The translations under genes were made by a program, and so were the position numbers. A DNA stretch of 64,000 bases from Fictibacillus macauensis ZFHKF-1. GTDB lineage: Bacteria; Bacillota; Bacilli; Bacillales; Fictibacillaceae. Of the stretch, positions 1-8,442 are shown one piece after another; the stretch's first letter is position 1, and every line of letters begins with the position of its first letter. The notes beneath the pieces are model-generated. The model was not told the origin of the DNA and ran no database searches. It was given only the letters and a program-made list of their open reading frames with translations. The stretch lies in the NCBI RefSeq assembly GCF_000269865.1, contig NZ_AKKV01000053.1, forward strand, positions 1 to 64,000, read 5' to 3'.

Positions 1-266
1 ATCCAGTAAAATCTGCTCATGTTGCGGAAGCAAGCAGGATATGCCCCTGTCAGATAGAGTCTACTCCTGTTCTTGTGGCTCTGTTATGGATCGAGACTAC
101 AATGCCGCTATCAACATCAAAAATGAAGGTATACGTCTATTGGCGTTGGCATAAAAACAAGAACCTCTGGAACAGGGGAGTTAGCTCAATAACATATGAA
201 ACGTTTAGGTTTCTGTACTTGAGAAGCCCCCACCTCTAAGCGTAGCGAAGGTGGCGGGTAGTTCAC
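1..266 (+). mobile_element. Right end of an IS200/IS605-type element
   Basis: The segment holds the last codons of a TnpB gene, a roughly 70-base non-coding stretch, and a terminal imperfect hairpin. The hairpin arms are 227-235 and 249-258, with C255 bulged. It is followed at once by TTCAC at 262-266. A subterminal hairpin next to a short conserved end is the usual right-end layout of IS200/IS605 elements. The left end and any tnpA lie outside the window. The coding frame of the next gene begins inside this end, so the element interrupts it. Confidence 0.75.
2..154 (+). CDS. tnpB: TnpB (RuvC-like RNA-guided nuclease), C-terminal part only
   Basis: Fifty residues are visible before the stop; the rest lies upstream of the window. 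They contain CSCCG and CSCG, the two halves of the TnpB zinc ribbon, then DRDYNAAINI, which matches the third RuvC catalytic motif (D-R-D-x-N-A-A). In this family TnpB is a nuclease guided by an RNA copied from the element's right end; it helps keep the transposon and is not the transposase. Whether the full protein is intact cannot be seen. Family assignment is firm because the zinc ribbon and RuvC-III motif occur together in the right order and next to a fitting right end. Confidence 0.8.
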   Translation, partial: SSKICSCCGSKQDMPLSDRVYSCSCGSVMDRDYNAAINIKNEGIRLLALA

Positions 267-285
267 ATGGAGAAGTGTATGCGTT
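100..285 (+). ncRNA. Candidate omega RNA (reRNA) of the TnpB element
   Basis: Known TnpB guide RNAs overlap the 3' end of tnpB, include the right-end hairpin, and finish with a guide copied from flanking DNA. If that holds here, the scaffold ends at about 266 and the guide starts at about 267, inside the ATP-grasp gene. The outer limits given are approximate and inferred by analogy; only the hairpin and the boundary are seen. Confidence 0.4.
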
Positions 286-1423
286 ATATGACATAGCTAT
301 GATGGATGAGGCAGAAGTACAAAGCATTAGATGCATCTCAGAACGTATTGTTTCTCTATATGATAAGACAGCACCCTTACTTCGCTCTCTAGACGATCAC
401 CATTTCATGAGCTTAGGAATTCCTGAAGAAGTTCTTCCATACATACGAATGCAACCTTTACCAGTAGAAGGGATTATTCGGCGCTTAGATCTTGTAAAAA
501 CAGCAACAAGCTGGAAGCATTACGAATTGAATGCTGATACGCCTACCTTTATAGTAGAAACACATGAGATGAATCACTATATTGCTAGCGAGTTTGGGGC
601 AAGAGATGCTAATGAAGGGTGTAAAGCCTTATTACAGGAAGCGATTGTTAAGGCGATCTATTACTCCCATCTGAGTGAAGCTGTTCCGAAAATCGTATTT
701 ACAGCTCATGAATCACATGTGGAGGATTGGAATACGAGTAAGTACTTAGGGGAACTTTCGGGTTTACCACATGAATTACTATCCTTAGATCGTCTGATTG
801 TAGTGAAAGATAAAGGGTTATTTACCCCATCGTACGAGAAAATTGATGTGTTATATCGTCAAACGTATCCCATCGAGCACTTAGTGCATGATGTATCAGT
901 AGCTGGTGATCCAGTTGGATTAGAGCTGTTAGATCTTGTGAAGGCGGGGAAGCTGGCCATTATTAATCCGTTATCCGCTTTTTTATTGCAAAGTAAAGCT
1001 GTTCAGGCTGTTATTTGGTCATTGCATATGGAGAATTCACCGTATTTTTCTGCGGAAGAGCACGAATGGATTGAGGCATATTTTATTCCTTCTTTTCTCG
1101 ATGCATCCTCTTTCATTGAGCAGGGAAAGGCGTATGTGGAGAAACCTTGTTTTGGCCGAGAAGGAGATAGCATTAAGATCTATGATGAGCACAATCAACT
1201 TATTAGGAGTAGCTCTGTGCAGCATGTTCAGAAGAGTGTGAACATGTATCAAGAATATGTTGAGCTCCCTCAATGTGAAGTGAAAACCCCGGACGGCATT
1301 AGAAGTGGTCACTATTTAGTAGGAAGCTTTGTGATTGGAGACGAGGCAGGAGCGATTGGTATACGGGTGGGAAATGTGATTACGGGCAATGAATCATGTT
1401 TTTTAGCGGTTGGTATGCGATAA
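251..1423 (+). CDS. Glutathionylspermidine synthase-like ATP-grasp protein, N-terminus replaced by IS end
   Basis: The product resembles the YgiC/YjfC family (glutathionylspermidine synthase pre-ATP-grasp plus ATP-grasp; Bacillus members have no proven substrate). Visible family motifs are YELNADTPTFIVE near residue 92, EKPCFGREGDSI near 300, and a C-terminal IGIRVGN segment. The reading frame opens at a GTG inside the right-end hairpin of the upstream IS, and residues 1-5 are IS-derived. From memory of family members, homologs carry roughly 20-27 more residues before the GEVYALYD segment, so the native start seems lost. No ribosome binding site suits the GTG; the first internal ATG is at 302. 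It may be a pseudogene or may make a shortened protein. The SUFU-domain gene follows 78 bases later on the same strand. Confidence 0.7.
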   Translation: MAGSSHGEVYALYDIAMMDEAEVQSIRCISERIVSLYDKTAPLLRSLDDHHFMSLGIPEEVLPYIRMQPLPVEGIIRRLDLVKTATSWKHYELNADTPTFIVETHEMNHYIASEFGARDANEGCKALLQEAIVKAIYYSHLSEAVPKIVFTAHESHVEDWNTSKYLGELSGLPHELLSLDRLIVVKDKGLFTPSYEKIDVLYRQTYPIEHLVHDVSVAGDPVGLELLDLVKAGKLAIINPLSAFLLQSKAVQAVIWSLHMENSPYFSAEEHEWIEAYFIPSFLDASSFIEQGKAYVEKPCFGREGDSIKIYDEHNQLIRSSSVQHVQKSVNMYQEYVELPQCEVKTPDGIRSGHYLVGSFVIGDEAGAIGIRVGNVITGNESCFLAVGMR

Positions 1424-1501
1424 AGCATATTCCTACTGTTTTTTTCTAGATGCTTTCTGCGTGGATAGTGTTAAAATGTAGGAAAAGGAGGTTGTTTTGT
1501 T

Positions 1502-2533
1502 TTGACTAATCAGCAAGAAATGCGCGCTCTTGGATGGATGGCCATCGATGAGCACTTAGAGACGATTTATGGTGATCAAGAACCGAAACGATATGCTCCA
1601 GCGAAATCAATGCGCGAAGGCGGCGATGATCCGTTGGAGGGTGTGAGTGTGTACGAATGTGCAGAACCTGTACCACATTGGCATTTCGTCACGCATGGAT
1701 TTTCAGAACTTTTTGAAAAAGAATCGAATAACCCTGAAATTAGTGGGTATGGCTTTGAATTAACCTTGCGTGTTCGCAAAGAGGAAGATGAAACAGAACC
1801 TCCTGGTTGGACGCTGCAATTGATTCAAAATATGGGCAAGTACGTTTTCTCAACAGGAAATGTATTTAATCCTGGCGATTATTTAGATGCGAATGGTCCC
1901 ATTGCTTACGTAGAAGATGAGGAAACGCTACTATCCGCCTTTGCGTTCTTAGACGATCCTGTGCTTCAGCCACTTACTACACCAAACGGAAAATTACGCT
2001 TTGTTCAAGTTATTGGCGTGACCAATGATGAATTAGAAGCGATTATGACGTGGAACACGCAAGGCGTGATGAAAGCTGCGAATGACGTTGGCTTTCTACC
2101 ATACTATATAACGGATTTATACAGAGTTTCGATCTTAGTGGATGGGAACATCGTGCAAAAAATTGAAGAAGGACGCGAACAAGAAGGATCAGCTACAGGC
2201 TTTCTAGTCGTTCATCAATTGCAATGGAACGAAATGGAAGACGGCGGTTACTCTCTCACAATCGGTAAAAATCATGCGGACGTGATTGGTCTCCTCTTAG
2301 AAGGGCGTCTCCGTAAAGACATGTTCCTCTCCCTTGCTTCCGAGCAAAAAGTCGTCACGATGAAACGCGGCGAGGTAAACAACGTCGAAGAAACGGACCA
2401 AGAAGTTCAGTTTACGTTAACCGATGAAACAGTAGCTGAGCTTCAGGAAAAATTAGCAACGGGAGAAGAGCAATTTAACCTTACTTCCTTTCATTTAAAC
2501 GTACGATTGTTAGAGAAAAACGTACAAGCTTAA
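1502..2533 (+). CDS. Suppressor-of-fused (SUFU) domain protein
   Basis: The protein is 343 residues. Residues 40-190 carry the SUFU signature: DPLEGVSVYE, then PHWHFVTHGFSEL, GYGFELTLRV, GWTLQLIQNMGKYVF and GDYLDANGPI. Bacterial SUFU proteins are cytosolic and mostly uncharacterised; some act as immunity proteins in polymorphic toxin systems (B. subtilis YqcF). No toxin gene is visible here, so that role is not supported. The start is TTG at 1502, ten bases after AAGGAGG. A hairpin terminator follows the stop. The C-terminal 150 residues are less conserved and rich in acidic residues. Confidence 0.8.
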   Translation: MTNQQEMRALGWMAIDEHLETIYGDQEPKRYAPAKSMREGGDDPLEGVSVYECAEPVPHWHFVTHGFSELFEKESNNPEISGYGFELTLRVRKEEDETEPPGWTLQLIQNMGKYVFSTGNVFNPGDYLDANGPIAYVEDEETLLSAFAFLDDPVLQPLTTPNGKLRFVQVIGVTNDELEAIMTWNTQGVMKAANDVGFLPYYITDLYRVSILVDGNIVQKIEEGREQEGSATGFLVVHQLQWNEMEDGGYSLTIGKNHADVIGLLLEGRLRKDMFLSLASEQKVVTMKRGEVNNVEETDQEVQFTLTDETVAELQEKLATGEEQFNLTSFHLNVRLLEKNVQA

Positions 2534-2540
2534 TCATTTT

Positions 2541-2577
2541 AAAGAACCTTGGATGTTGGATCGAGGTTCTTTTTTTA
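2541..2577 (+). terminator. Rho-independent terminator of the SUFU gene
   Basis: The arms AGAACCT and AGGTTCT flank a loop and lead into a run of seven or more T. It begins eight bases after the stop codon. Confidence 0.8.
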
Positions 2578-2843
2578 TTAGAAAAGCATGTATTTTACAT
2601 AGTTTAACTTTTGGTAATTATTGATAGGATGATACAGGATAGTACCTAATATAAATGGGAGATGTTCGGATATCGATTAAGAACGGATCTTAGCGGTGAG
2701 TATAAATCGCGGATAGAATAGCTATTTATATTTCTCTTTTCACCGTATACATAAAAAGAATATTGCGTTCATTATACATTTGAAGAAATACGCTTCTGAT
2801 CCTAACGTATACAAAATAACGAGAGAAAGATAGGAAGGTTAAA
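2578..2843. other. AT-rich intergenic stretch, no gene seen
   Basis: The bases between the SUFU terminator and the next start codon are AT-rich. I found no open frame with a ribosome binding site and no convincing promoter. The region must hold the promoter of the following small membrane protein. Confidence 0.5.
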
Positions 2844-3203
2844 ATGAATAAATCCCTAAAGGTGACGATCGGACTTGTCGTGGGAGCTCTTATCGTTGTC
2901 GGAATCTATGTGTATTTTAATTATTACTCTGCTAGCGCCAGAGAGGCGCGTGCTAATTGTAATAAGCTCCCGGATGTTAGTGAAGTGAAGCAAGTAATGA
3001 ACGAACATTTTTATGTAATCAAGCAAATTAAAAAAGTCGGGAAAAATATAAAGGTCGAAGTGGGAAAACCTTGTTCTAATGATGAAAACCGTGCAGTTGT
3101 TCAAATAATGTATCATACAGAAAAAGAATTTGAGGTAATCAATCAATTACTTAATGAAGATGGTAATAGGAGTGTTCCTATTCGTTTTTATAGAAGGAAG
3201 TAA
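2844..3203 (+). CDS. Small membrane-anchored protein of unknown function
   Basis: The product has 119 residues and is not recognised. Residues 7-28 form one hydrophobic segment after a lysine-bearing N-terminus, so it is most likely anchored with its C-terminal domain outside. That domain is basic and mixed alpha/beta in character, with two cysteines (CNKLP, PCSN) that could pair outside the cell. The start ATG follows AGGAAGG with a six-base gap. A bidirectional terminator separates it from the convergent efflux operon. It appears to be a single-gene unit. Confidence 0.6.
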   Translation: MNKSLKVTIGLVVGALIVVGIYVYFNYYSASAREARANCNKLPDVSEVKQVMNEHFYVIKQIKKVGKNIKVEVGKPCSNDENRAVVQIMYHTEKEFEVINQLLNEDGNRSVPIRFYRRK

Positions 3204-3276
3204 ATGTAGGAACAAATTATTTGTGATGTTTCACATGTTTGAGAATTTGTTGGTCAGAAGATAATTATAGAATAAA

Positions 3277-3310
3277 CAAACGAGCGCAATTTATCTGCGC
3301 TCGTTTTATT
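3277..3310. terminator. Bidirectional terminator
   Basis: The arms ACGAGCGCA and TGCGCTCGT are perfect. T-rich flanks on both sides suit the converging small membrane gene and the efflux operon. Confidence 0.8.
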
Positions 3311-3316
3311 CATTTC

Positions 3317-5095
3317 TTATTTTTTTCCTTGTGGTACGACGCGTTTAATGAAAAAGGCGAGAATGAGGGCAATGGCTGCAATGCCGGTTGCGACCATGAA
3401 TGAGTCGTTAATGCCGTCGATTGCTGCTTGTTTTGCCACTGTACCATAGATGGTTTGCATTCCTAATGTGTTGCCTGCAGCACCTGGTAAACCTGCCATC
3501 GTTGCTAAACCATGGCCGAGGGCATTTAATTTTTCTAATACGAACGGATTATCGCTCGTAATCACGTTGCCGTAATCCGCTAAGTGGTAATCTTGGCGTG
3601 TAGAAAAAACGGTTACGAGAAATGCGGTTCCGAGTGAGCCGGCCACTTGGCGCATTGTATTCGACGTTGCTGTTCCATGACTGTTCATGTGACGCGGCAA
3701 TTGGTTCATTCCTGCCGTCATAACGGTCATCATTAAGAAGGACATTCCAAACATACGTGATACGTATAGGAAAAGAATGTGACCATAGGATGTATCGGCT
3801 GAAAGATTACTAAACTGCCATGTCGTAATGACCGTAATAATTAAGCCAAATACAGCGAGCGGTCGCGCCCCGATCCGGTCAAATAAAGCACCGGAAATCG
3901 GTGACATAATACCCATGATGATGGCACCTGGTAAGAGCAATAACCCAGACTCTAGCGGTGTAAAGCCACGAATATTTTGCAAGTAAATCGGCAATAAAAT
4001 CATCGCCGCAAACATCGCCATATTAATAACCATACTAATGATGGTCGTTAGTGTGAAAATATCGTACTTAAACACACGTAAGTCAAGCATCGGTTTATCC
4101 GTTGTAAGCTCGCGCCACGTAAAGAGCGCAAGAGAGACAAGACCAATAATAATGGAAGACATAACCGTTACACTCGTCCAGCCATCGTTCCCTGCTTCAC
4201 TAAAGCCATACAGTAAAAAGCCAAATCCTAGTGTGGAAAAGAGAAAGCCAGGGAAATCGAATTTTGGACTCGATTTTTTAATCACATCTTTCATCCAGAA
4301 AAAGGCGAGTGCTAGATCAAGTACACCAAATGGAATAATAATATCAAACAATAGACGCCACGAGTAGTTTTCAACGATATAGCCTGATAAGGTTGGTCCA
4401 AGTGCTGGTGCAAAGAGCATAGCAATTCCCATTGTCCCCATCGCTTGCCCGCGTTTTTCGATCGGAAAGACGGTTAAGAAGACAGTCATCATTAATGGCA
4501 TAATAATTCCTGCGCCAGCTGCTTGCACAACACGACCTACCATTAAAATAGGGAAAGACGTTGCGATTGAACAAATAATTGCTCCGATTGTAAACAAAAA
4601 CATGGCTGCAATAAATAGGGAGCGTGTGCCAAACTTTTCGATCAAGTAGGCAGTAATCGGAATACAGACACCATTTACAAGCATATAGCCTGTCGAAATC
4701 CATTGAACGGTGTTGGCAGACACATTTAAGTCATTCATAATTTTTGGAATGGCTACGTTCAATAAGGTTTGATTCAGTATAGCAATGAAAGCTCCGAGCA
4801 TTAATACGGTTAAAATTTTCCCAACTGAAAAATGAGGTGCTTTCGTTTCAGTAGAGGGCAGCGTCGCTTGTTCTTCAGCTGCCGATGTTACATATTCAAG
4901 AGCGGGCTCTGAGATCCCTGTTTGCTCTAGCGTTTCATCAATTAAATGATCAGACTCCTCAGGATGATGGTGCTCTTTTTGCCCTTCATTTAAGAGAAGC
5001 TGCTCGTCTTTTCTCTTACGACGCACCATGATGAGATTGACGGTTGCCAGTAAGAGAACGCAAATGATGGCGTAACCTGTTATATAGATCGTCAT
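3317..5095 (-). CDS. yhcA: DHA2-family multidrug efflux MFS transporter (YhcA-like)
   Basis: The 592-residue protein is an EmrB/QacA-type drug:proton antiporter. The MFS core starts near residue 95 with LGAFIAILNQTLLNVAIPKI and shows the motif C-like ALGPTLSGYI. About fourteen membrane segments follow. Unusually, an extra N-terminal hydrophobic segment (residues 5-24) and an acidic, histidine-bearing linker of about 70 residues precede the core; typical members lack both. It is third in a MarR-HlyD-MFS order that matches B. subtilis yhbI-yhbJ-yhcA. The start lies eight bases after the yhbJ-like stop, behind AGGTGA. The substrate is not known. Confidence 0.85.
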   Translation of the reverse strand: MTIYITGYAIICVLLLATVNLIMVRRKRKDEQLLLNEGQKEHHHPEESDHLIDETLEQTGISEPALEYVTSAAEEQATLPSTETKAPHFSVGKILTVLMLGAFIAILNQTLLNVAIPKIMNDLNVSANTVQWISTGYMLVNGVCIPITAYLIEKFGTRSLFIAAMFLFTIGAIICSIATSFPILMVGRVVQAAGAGIIMPLMMTVFLTVFPIEKRGQAMGTMGIAMLFAPALGPTLSGYIVENYSWRLLFDIIIPFGVLDLALAFFWMKDVIKKSSPKFDFPGFLFSTLGFGFLLYGFSEAGNDGWTSVTVMSSIIIGLVSLALFTWRELTTDKPMLDLRVFKYDIFTLTTIISMVINMAMFAAMILLPIYLQNIRGFTPLESGLLLLPGAIIMGIMSPISGALFDRIGARPLAVFGLIITVITTWQFSNLSADTSYGHILFLYVSRMFGMSFLMMTVMTAGMNQLPRHMNSHGTATSNTMRQVAGSLGTAFLVTVFSTRQDYHLADYGNVITSDNPFVLEKLNALGHGLATMAGLPGAAGNTLGMQTIYGTVAKQAAIDGINDSFMVATGIAAIALILAFFIKRVVPQGKK

Positions 5096-5103
5096 CGTGT
5101 CAC

Positions 5104-5766
5104 CTACTTATGAATTCGGACGTTAACGTTCATGCCAGGGACGATATCCTGTCCTCGAGAGCTATCGATTGAGATTTTTACTGGAATAACTTGTGTTACT
5201 TTCGTGTAGTTTCCAGTGTTGTTCGAGCTAGGTAGTAAAGAGAATGTATTTCCCGTCGCTAAACCAATTTCTTTTACGACACCTTTAAATGTTTGATCTG
5301 GGTAGGCATCAATATAAATATCTACCTTTTGATCTACTTTCACATCGTTAATATCTGTTTCTTTCACGTTTGCTGTCACCCAGAGCTTCTTTAAATCATA
5401 CACACGAGCTAGCGGTGTACCAGCAGCTACGAAAGAATTTTCAACGGCAGATTGTTGTACAATTGTGCCGTCTTTCGGTACGGTAATTTTAATTTTTGAT
5501 CCACCAGCAGGCCCACCTGGAGCCGGTGCAGCAGCGATCGTTCCAATTTCATCATCTTTATCAAACTTCTTACCAAAGTCACCTTTCCACTTTGTTAACT
5601 TTCCGTTTGCGGGAGCCGCAATGGTTACTTGTTCACCTGCTACGATCGCGTTGTCGGTTTTGATGTAATTTACCGATTGGTCGTAGTAATAGTAGCCGGC
5701 AATTCCACCACCAATTAAAACGAGAATAATAATGACATTTAATACTGCTAAACGTTTCATATTCAT
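5104..5766 (-). CDS. yhbJ: HlyD/EmrA-type membrane fusion protein (YhbJ-like)
   Basis: The 220-residue protein has one N-terminal membrane segment (residues 8-28). A biotinyl-lipoyl-like hairpin follows (VAGEQVTIAAPANGKL near 43 and GTIVQQSAVENSFVAAGTPL near 100), then a beta-barrel region (LWVTANVKETDI) and VVPV-type strands at the C-terminus. This is the adaptor that pairs with DHA2 transporters. It lacks the long coiled coil of Gram-negative EmrA, which suits a cell without an outer membrane. A proline-glycine-rich insert (APAPGGPAGG) sits between the lipoyl halves. Its ATG overlaps the stop of the MarR gene by four bases, so translation is probably coupled. Confidence 0.85.
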   Translation of the reverse strand: MNMKRLAVLNVIIILVLIGGGIAGYYYYDQSVNYIKTDNAIVAGEQVTIAAPANGKLTKWKGDFGKKFDKDDEIGTIAAAPAPGGPAGGSKIKITVPKDGTIVQQSAVENSFVAAGTPLARVYDLKKLWVTANVKETDINDVKVDQKVDIYIDAYPDQTFKGVVKEIGLATGNTFSLLPSSNNTGNYTKVTQVIPVKISIDSSRGQDIVPGMNVNVRIHK

Positions 5767-6212
5767 TGTGCATTTTCCTCCTTGTCCGTAAGCACACTTA
5801 GTATGTAGCTATGCATGTGTAATAATGCACGCTTTGCTTCCTCTGACATTGTGTCGAGCTCTTTGAATTTCTTTTTGAAAGAAGAGTGGTCACCGCTTGC
5901 TTCAGCAAGCTTTGCTGTTCCTTCGTCTGTTAACTTTAACGTAATGGCTCTGCGGTCGGCAGAAGAGGTGTGGCGAAGTAATAATCCACCAGCAACAAGT
6001 CGGTCAACAACCCCGCTCATTGTACTGTTTGTTAGCTTCTGGCTCTCAGCTAGCTCGCGTAGGCCAATGGCTGGTACTTGATTGATTTTATACAGTGTTT
6101 TTAACTGTACAACCGTCAATCCTGCGCGATCAGCATCTTCTTTTACTAGGGCGTATAGTGCTTTATTGATTTGTAAGAAGGAATTGAGCAGCTCGTTTTG
6201 AAGCAAATCCAT
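5763..6212 (-). CDS. yhbI: MarR-family transcriptional regulator (YhbI-like)
   Basis: The 149-residue protein has the winged-helix MarR layout: a dimerisation helix, LRELAESQKLTNSTMSGVVDRL as the DNA-recognition region near residues 52-73, and the wing RHTSSADRRAITLKLTDEG near 80-98. It heads the yhbI-yhbJ-yhcA-like operon and most likely represses it, releasing DNA when a drug-like ligand binds; the ligand is unknown. The ATG at 6212 follows a GTGAGG-like site. A strong palindrome at 6260-6279 lies upstream and is the best operator candidate. Confidence 0.85.
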   Translation of the reverse strand: MDLLQNELLNSFLQINKALYALVKEDADRAGLTVVQLKTLYKINQVPAIGLRELAESQKLTNSTMSGVVDRLVAGGLLLRHTSSADRRAITLKLTDEGTAKLAEASGDHSSFKKKFKELDTMSEEAKRALLHMHSYILSVLTDKEENAQ

Positions 6213-6259
6213 GCCACGTCGTCCTCACTTTCCTGATAAAGTTAACAGTTAACATACTA

Positions 6260-6279
6260 ATAGTTCGTATACTAACTAT
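6260..6279 (-). promoter_or_regulatory. Palindromic MarR operator candidate
   Basis: The sequence ATAGTTCGTATACTAACTAT matches its own reverse complement at 18 of 20 positions. It lies about 50 bases upstream of the MarR start. A second symmetrical element, GTTAACAGTTAAC, is at 6241-6253. Binding by YhbI is inferred. Confidence 0.6.
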
Positions 6280-6378
6280 TTATGAACAAACATAATCATA
6301 TATGCATCCTTATTTATTTGTCAATATAAAGAAAAATTATTTTTTTATGGTAATTTAACTATATTAAATAATAAATGG

Positions 6379-6409
6379 GTAAAAAAGCCGGAGATTTCTC
6401 TCAGGCTTA
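6379..6409 (-). terminator. Terminator of the SASP gene
   Basis: On the minus strand AAGCCTGAGA and TCTCCGGCTT pair with one mismatch and run into six T. The 5' arm overlaps the stop codon. Confidence 0.75.
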
Positions 6410-6676
6410 GTGATACTTTTTATTGAGTTGTTCCTTTGCCTGACGAATGAGCTCACTTACCATTCGGCCGCCAATTTGACCACCTACTGTACCTGCTTCT
6501 CGTGCGGTTAATGTGCCATTATATCCTTCTTTTAGCGGAACTTTCACTTCTTTGGCGACTTCAAATTTCACTGTATCAGGCATGCCGGTGTAGCCGGCTT
6601 CTCTCATCACTTTTGCTTTTAACTGATCTAATGCTTCCCGTGCCTCGGGAACGAGGGGCCCTCGTCTGCGTCCCAT
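6407..6676 (-). CDS. Alpha/beta-type small acid-soluble spore protein
   Basis: The 89-residue protein coats and protects spore DNA and is degraded at germination. Family marks are EALDQLKAKVMREAG in the first helix, FEVAKEV matching the cleavage site of the germination protease GPR, and the C-terminal TAREAGTVGGQIGGRMV helix region. The start chosen is the ATG at 6676 (MGRRRG), seven bases after GGAGG; an in-frame ATG 15 bases upstream would place the ribosome site inside the gene. Expression in the forespore under sigma-G is expected, but I could not pick out its promoter. It is a monocistronic unit. Confidence 0.9.
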   Translation of the reverse strand: MGRRRGPLVPEAREALDQLKAKVMREAGYTGMPDTVKFEVAKEVKVPLKEGYNGTLTAREAGTVGGQIGGRMVSELIRQAKEQLNKKYH

Positions 6677-6850
6677 TTTCTTTCCTCCCATCTTTTTTAT
6701 TTTTTAGTGTGTCCACTGTGATGAGTTGGAATCTGGAACTTCCTGTCATGCTATTTAACACATTTCTAAGGTTGTTTTAATTTGAAATGTGCCATACTTG
6801 TACTAAGATAAGGGAAAGTGTTTAAATAAATGGTGAATGGAGTGATCGTC

Positions 6851-7819
6851 ATGACAAGTCAACAAGGAACAACACAAAAAGCAACGTTTGCAGGAGGTTG
6901 CTTCTGGTGCATGGTGTCACCGTTTGATGAGCAACCCGGTATCGTATCGGTTGTCTCAGGATATACAGGCGGACATACCGAAAATCCTACGTATGAGGAA
7001 GTATGTTCAAATCAAACGGGTCATTATGAAGCTGTCCAAATTACGTATGAACCAGACGTTTTTTCTTATGAGAAGTTGCTTCAGCTATTCTGGCAACAAA
7101 TTGATCCAACCGATGCGGGAGGTCAATTTCATGACCGCGGCGATTCGTATCGCACCGCCATTTTTTATCATACAGAAGAGCAGAAGCAAGTAGCAGAAGC
7201 TTCTAAGCAAGCACTTGCGGAAAGCGGCAAGTTTAAAAAACCAATTGTGACGCAAATTTTGCCGGCCGCTACGTTTTATGCGGCAGAGGAGTATCATCAA
7301 GAGTACCATAAGAAAAACCCATCACATTATAATCGCTATCGTGTGGGCTCGGGTCGTGCTGACTTTATTGAAACGCATTGGAGCAATAAGGTGAGTAAAG
7401 AGGAGCTTAAAACGCGCTTAACGCCAATTCAATATGAAGTGACGCAAAATGATGGAACAGAGCCACCTTTCCAAAATCCATATTGGGATCATAAAGAAGA
7501 CGGCTTGTATGTGGATATTGTTTCTGGACAACCACTGTTTAGCTCAAAAGATAAATTTGATTCAAGCTGTGGCTGGCCAAGCTTTGCAAAACCACTTGCT
7601 GATAAAGGTGTGAAAGAAAAACGTGACTTTAGCCACTTTATGATTCGTACCGAAGTGCGCTCTAGCGATGCTAATTCCCATTTAGGGCATGTATTTAATG
7701 ATGGTCCACAAGAATTAGGTGGATTACGTTATTGTATTAATTCTGCAGCGTTGCGCTTTATTCCGGTAGAAGATTTGGAAAAAGAAGGCTATGGCGAGTA
7801 TCGTTCACTATTTAAATAA
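6851..7819 (+). CDS. msrAB: Bifunctional methionine sulfoxide reductase MsrA-MsrB
   Basis: The 322-residue fusion repairs both stereoisomers of methionine sulfoxide. The N-terminal MsrA domain has the catalytic GGCFWC near residue 14 and GYTGG. The C-terminal MsrB domain (from about 165) has [17 protein letters not shown] and the catalytic RYCINSAAL. The zinc-binding CxxC pairs of many MsrB proteins are absent, as in other metal-free MsrA-MsrB fusions. I chose the ATG at 6851, behind GGAGTG, over an in-frame ATG at 6830 that has no ribosome site. Thioredoxin is the expected reductant. A strong hairpin follows. Confidence 0.92.
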   Translation: MTSQQGTTQKATFAGGCFWCMVSPFDEQPGIVSVVSGYTGGHTENPTYEEVCSNQTGHYEAVQITYEPDVFSYEKLLQLFWQQIDPTDAGGQFHDRGDSYRTAIFYHTEEQKQVAEASKQALAESGKFKKPIVTQILPAATFYAAEEYHQEYHKKNPSHYNRYRVGSGRADFIETHWSNKVSKEELKTRLTPIQYEVTQNDGTEPPFQNPYWDHKEDGLYVDIVSGQPLFSSKDKFDSSCGWPSFAKPLADKGVKEKRDFSHFMIRTEVRSSDANSHLGHVFNDGPQELGGLRYCINSAALRFIPVEDLEKEGYGEYRSLFK

Positions 7820-7830
7820 AATAAAAATAG

Positions 7831-7869
7831 GTAGCACCCCGTTTCTAGTTGAAGCGGGGTGCTTTGTTT
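7831..7869 (+). terminator. Terminator after msrAB
   Basis: The arms AGCACCCCG and CGGGGTGCT form a GC-rich stem, followed by a short T-rich tract. Confidence 0.75.
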
Positions 7870-7928
7870 GAGGTTGTGAGCAATGAAAGAAGCGAATGGA
7901 GAGGCTCTCCATTCACTTCTATACGATC

Positions 7929-8360
7929 TTAGGTTGTTTGTTTTTTATCACGGCGAAGAAGGCGAAGAGATACGAGAAAAATGGGAACTGGGATGATGAG
8001 CCACGCGCATGATTTGAGGAGACTATTTTTAGCATCATCTACGGCGCGCTTTTCATTATCTTCTATAAAAGCATTGTATTTTGCTTTAATGGCTTCTTCT
8101 GAAGGTGGATTTTTCTTATTTTTACCGTCTAACTGATCGGAACGGTATTCGTCATAGTTCATATGATACGGCGTTGGCGCAATCATATCAGCAGCATTCA
8201 TAAAAAGAGAAACAGCGCCTCCGATACTCATCATTAAGGTGACAAATAAAACGAGATACAAGTAGACTTGCCGCACGATGCGTTCACTCACTTTCTCTTT
8301 GGTGTAGTAAAATAACATGCCAATACCTAAAATGAATAAAGCGATGGGTATAAAGAACAT
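7929..8360 (-). CDS. Membrane protein of unknown function, three predicted spans
   Basis: From the ATG at 8360 the protein has 143 residues. Hydrophobic spans lie at about residues 2-19, 33-55 and 117-135. Between the second and third is a charged loop (NYDEYRSDQLDGKNKK) that looks like an extracytoplasmic or cytosolic helix hairpin. I do not recognise the family with certainty. The start is unsure: a TTG at 8384 is also in frame, but the only AGGAGG lies inside that longer version and 15 bases before the ATG. It probably forms its own unit. Confidence 0.55.
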   Translation of the reverse strand: MFFIPIALFILGIGMLFYYTKEKVSERIVRQVYLYLVLFVTLMMSIGGAVSLFMNAADMIAPTPYHMNYDEYRSDQLDGKNKKNPPSEEAIKAKYNAFIEDNEKRAVDDAKNSLLKSCAWLIIPVPIFLVSLRLLRRDKKQTT

Positions 8361-8442
8361 TTGCGGTTGGCTGTCCCTCCTCAAGGAAACTGTAGTAATA
8401 CTTCATTGTATGAAGCACAATCTTCATTTAGACGAGCATTTT

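Noticed and set aside
6241-6253. GTTAA pair upstream of the marR gene as a SaeR box
   Set aside because: The two GTTAA elements are only two bases apart, not six, and the gene already has a better palindrome.
7831-7869. Riboswitch or attenuator near msrAB
   Set aside because: The hairpin lies downstream of the gene and looks like an ordinary terminator.
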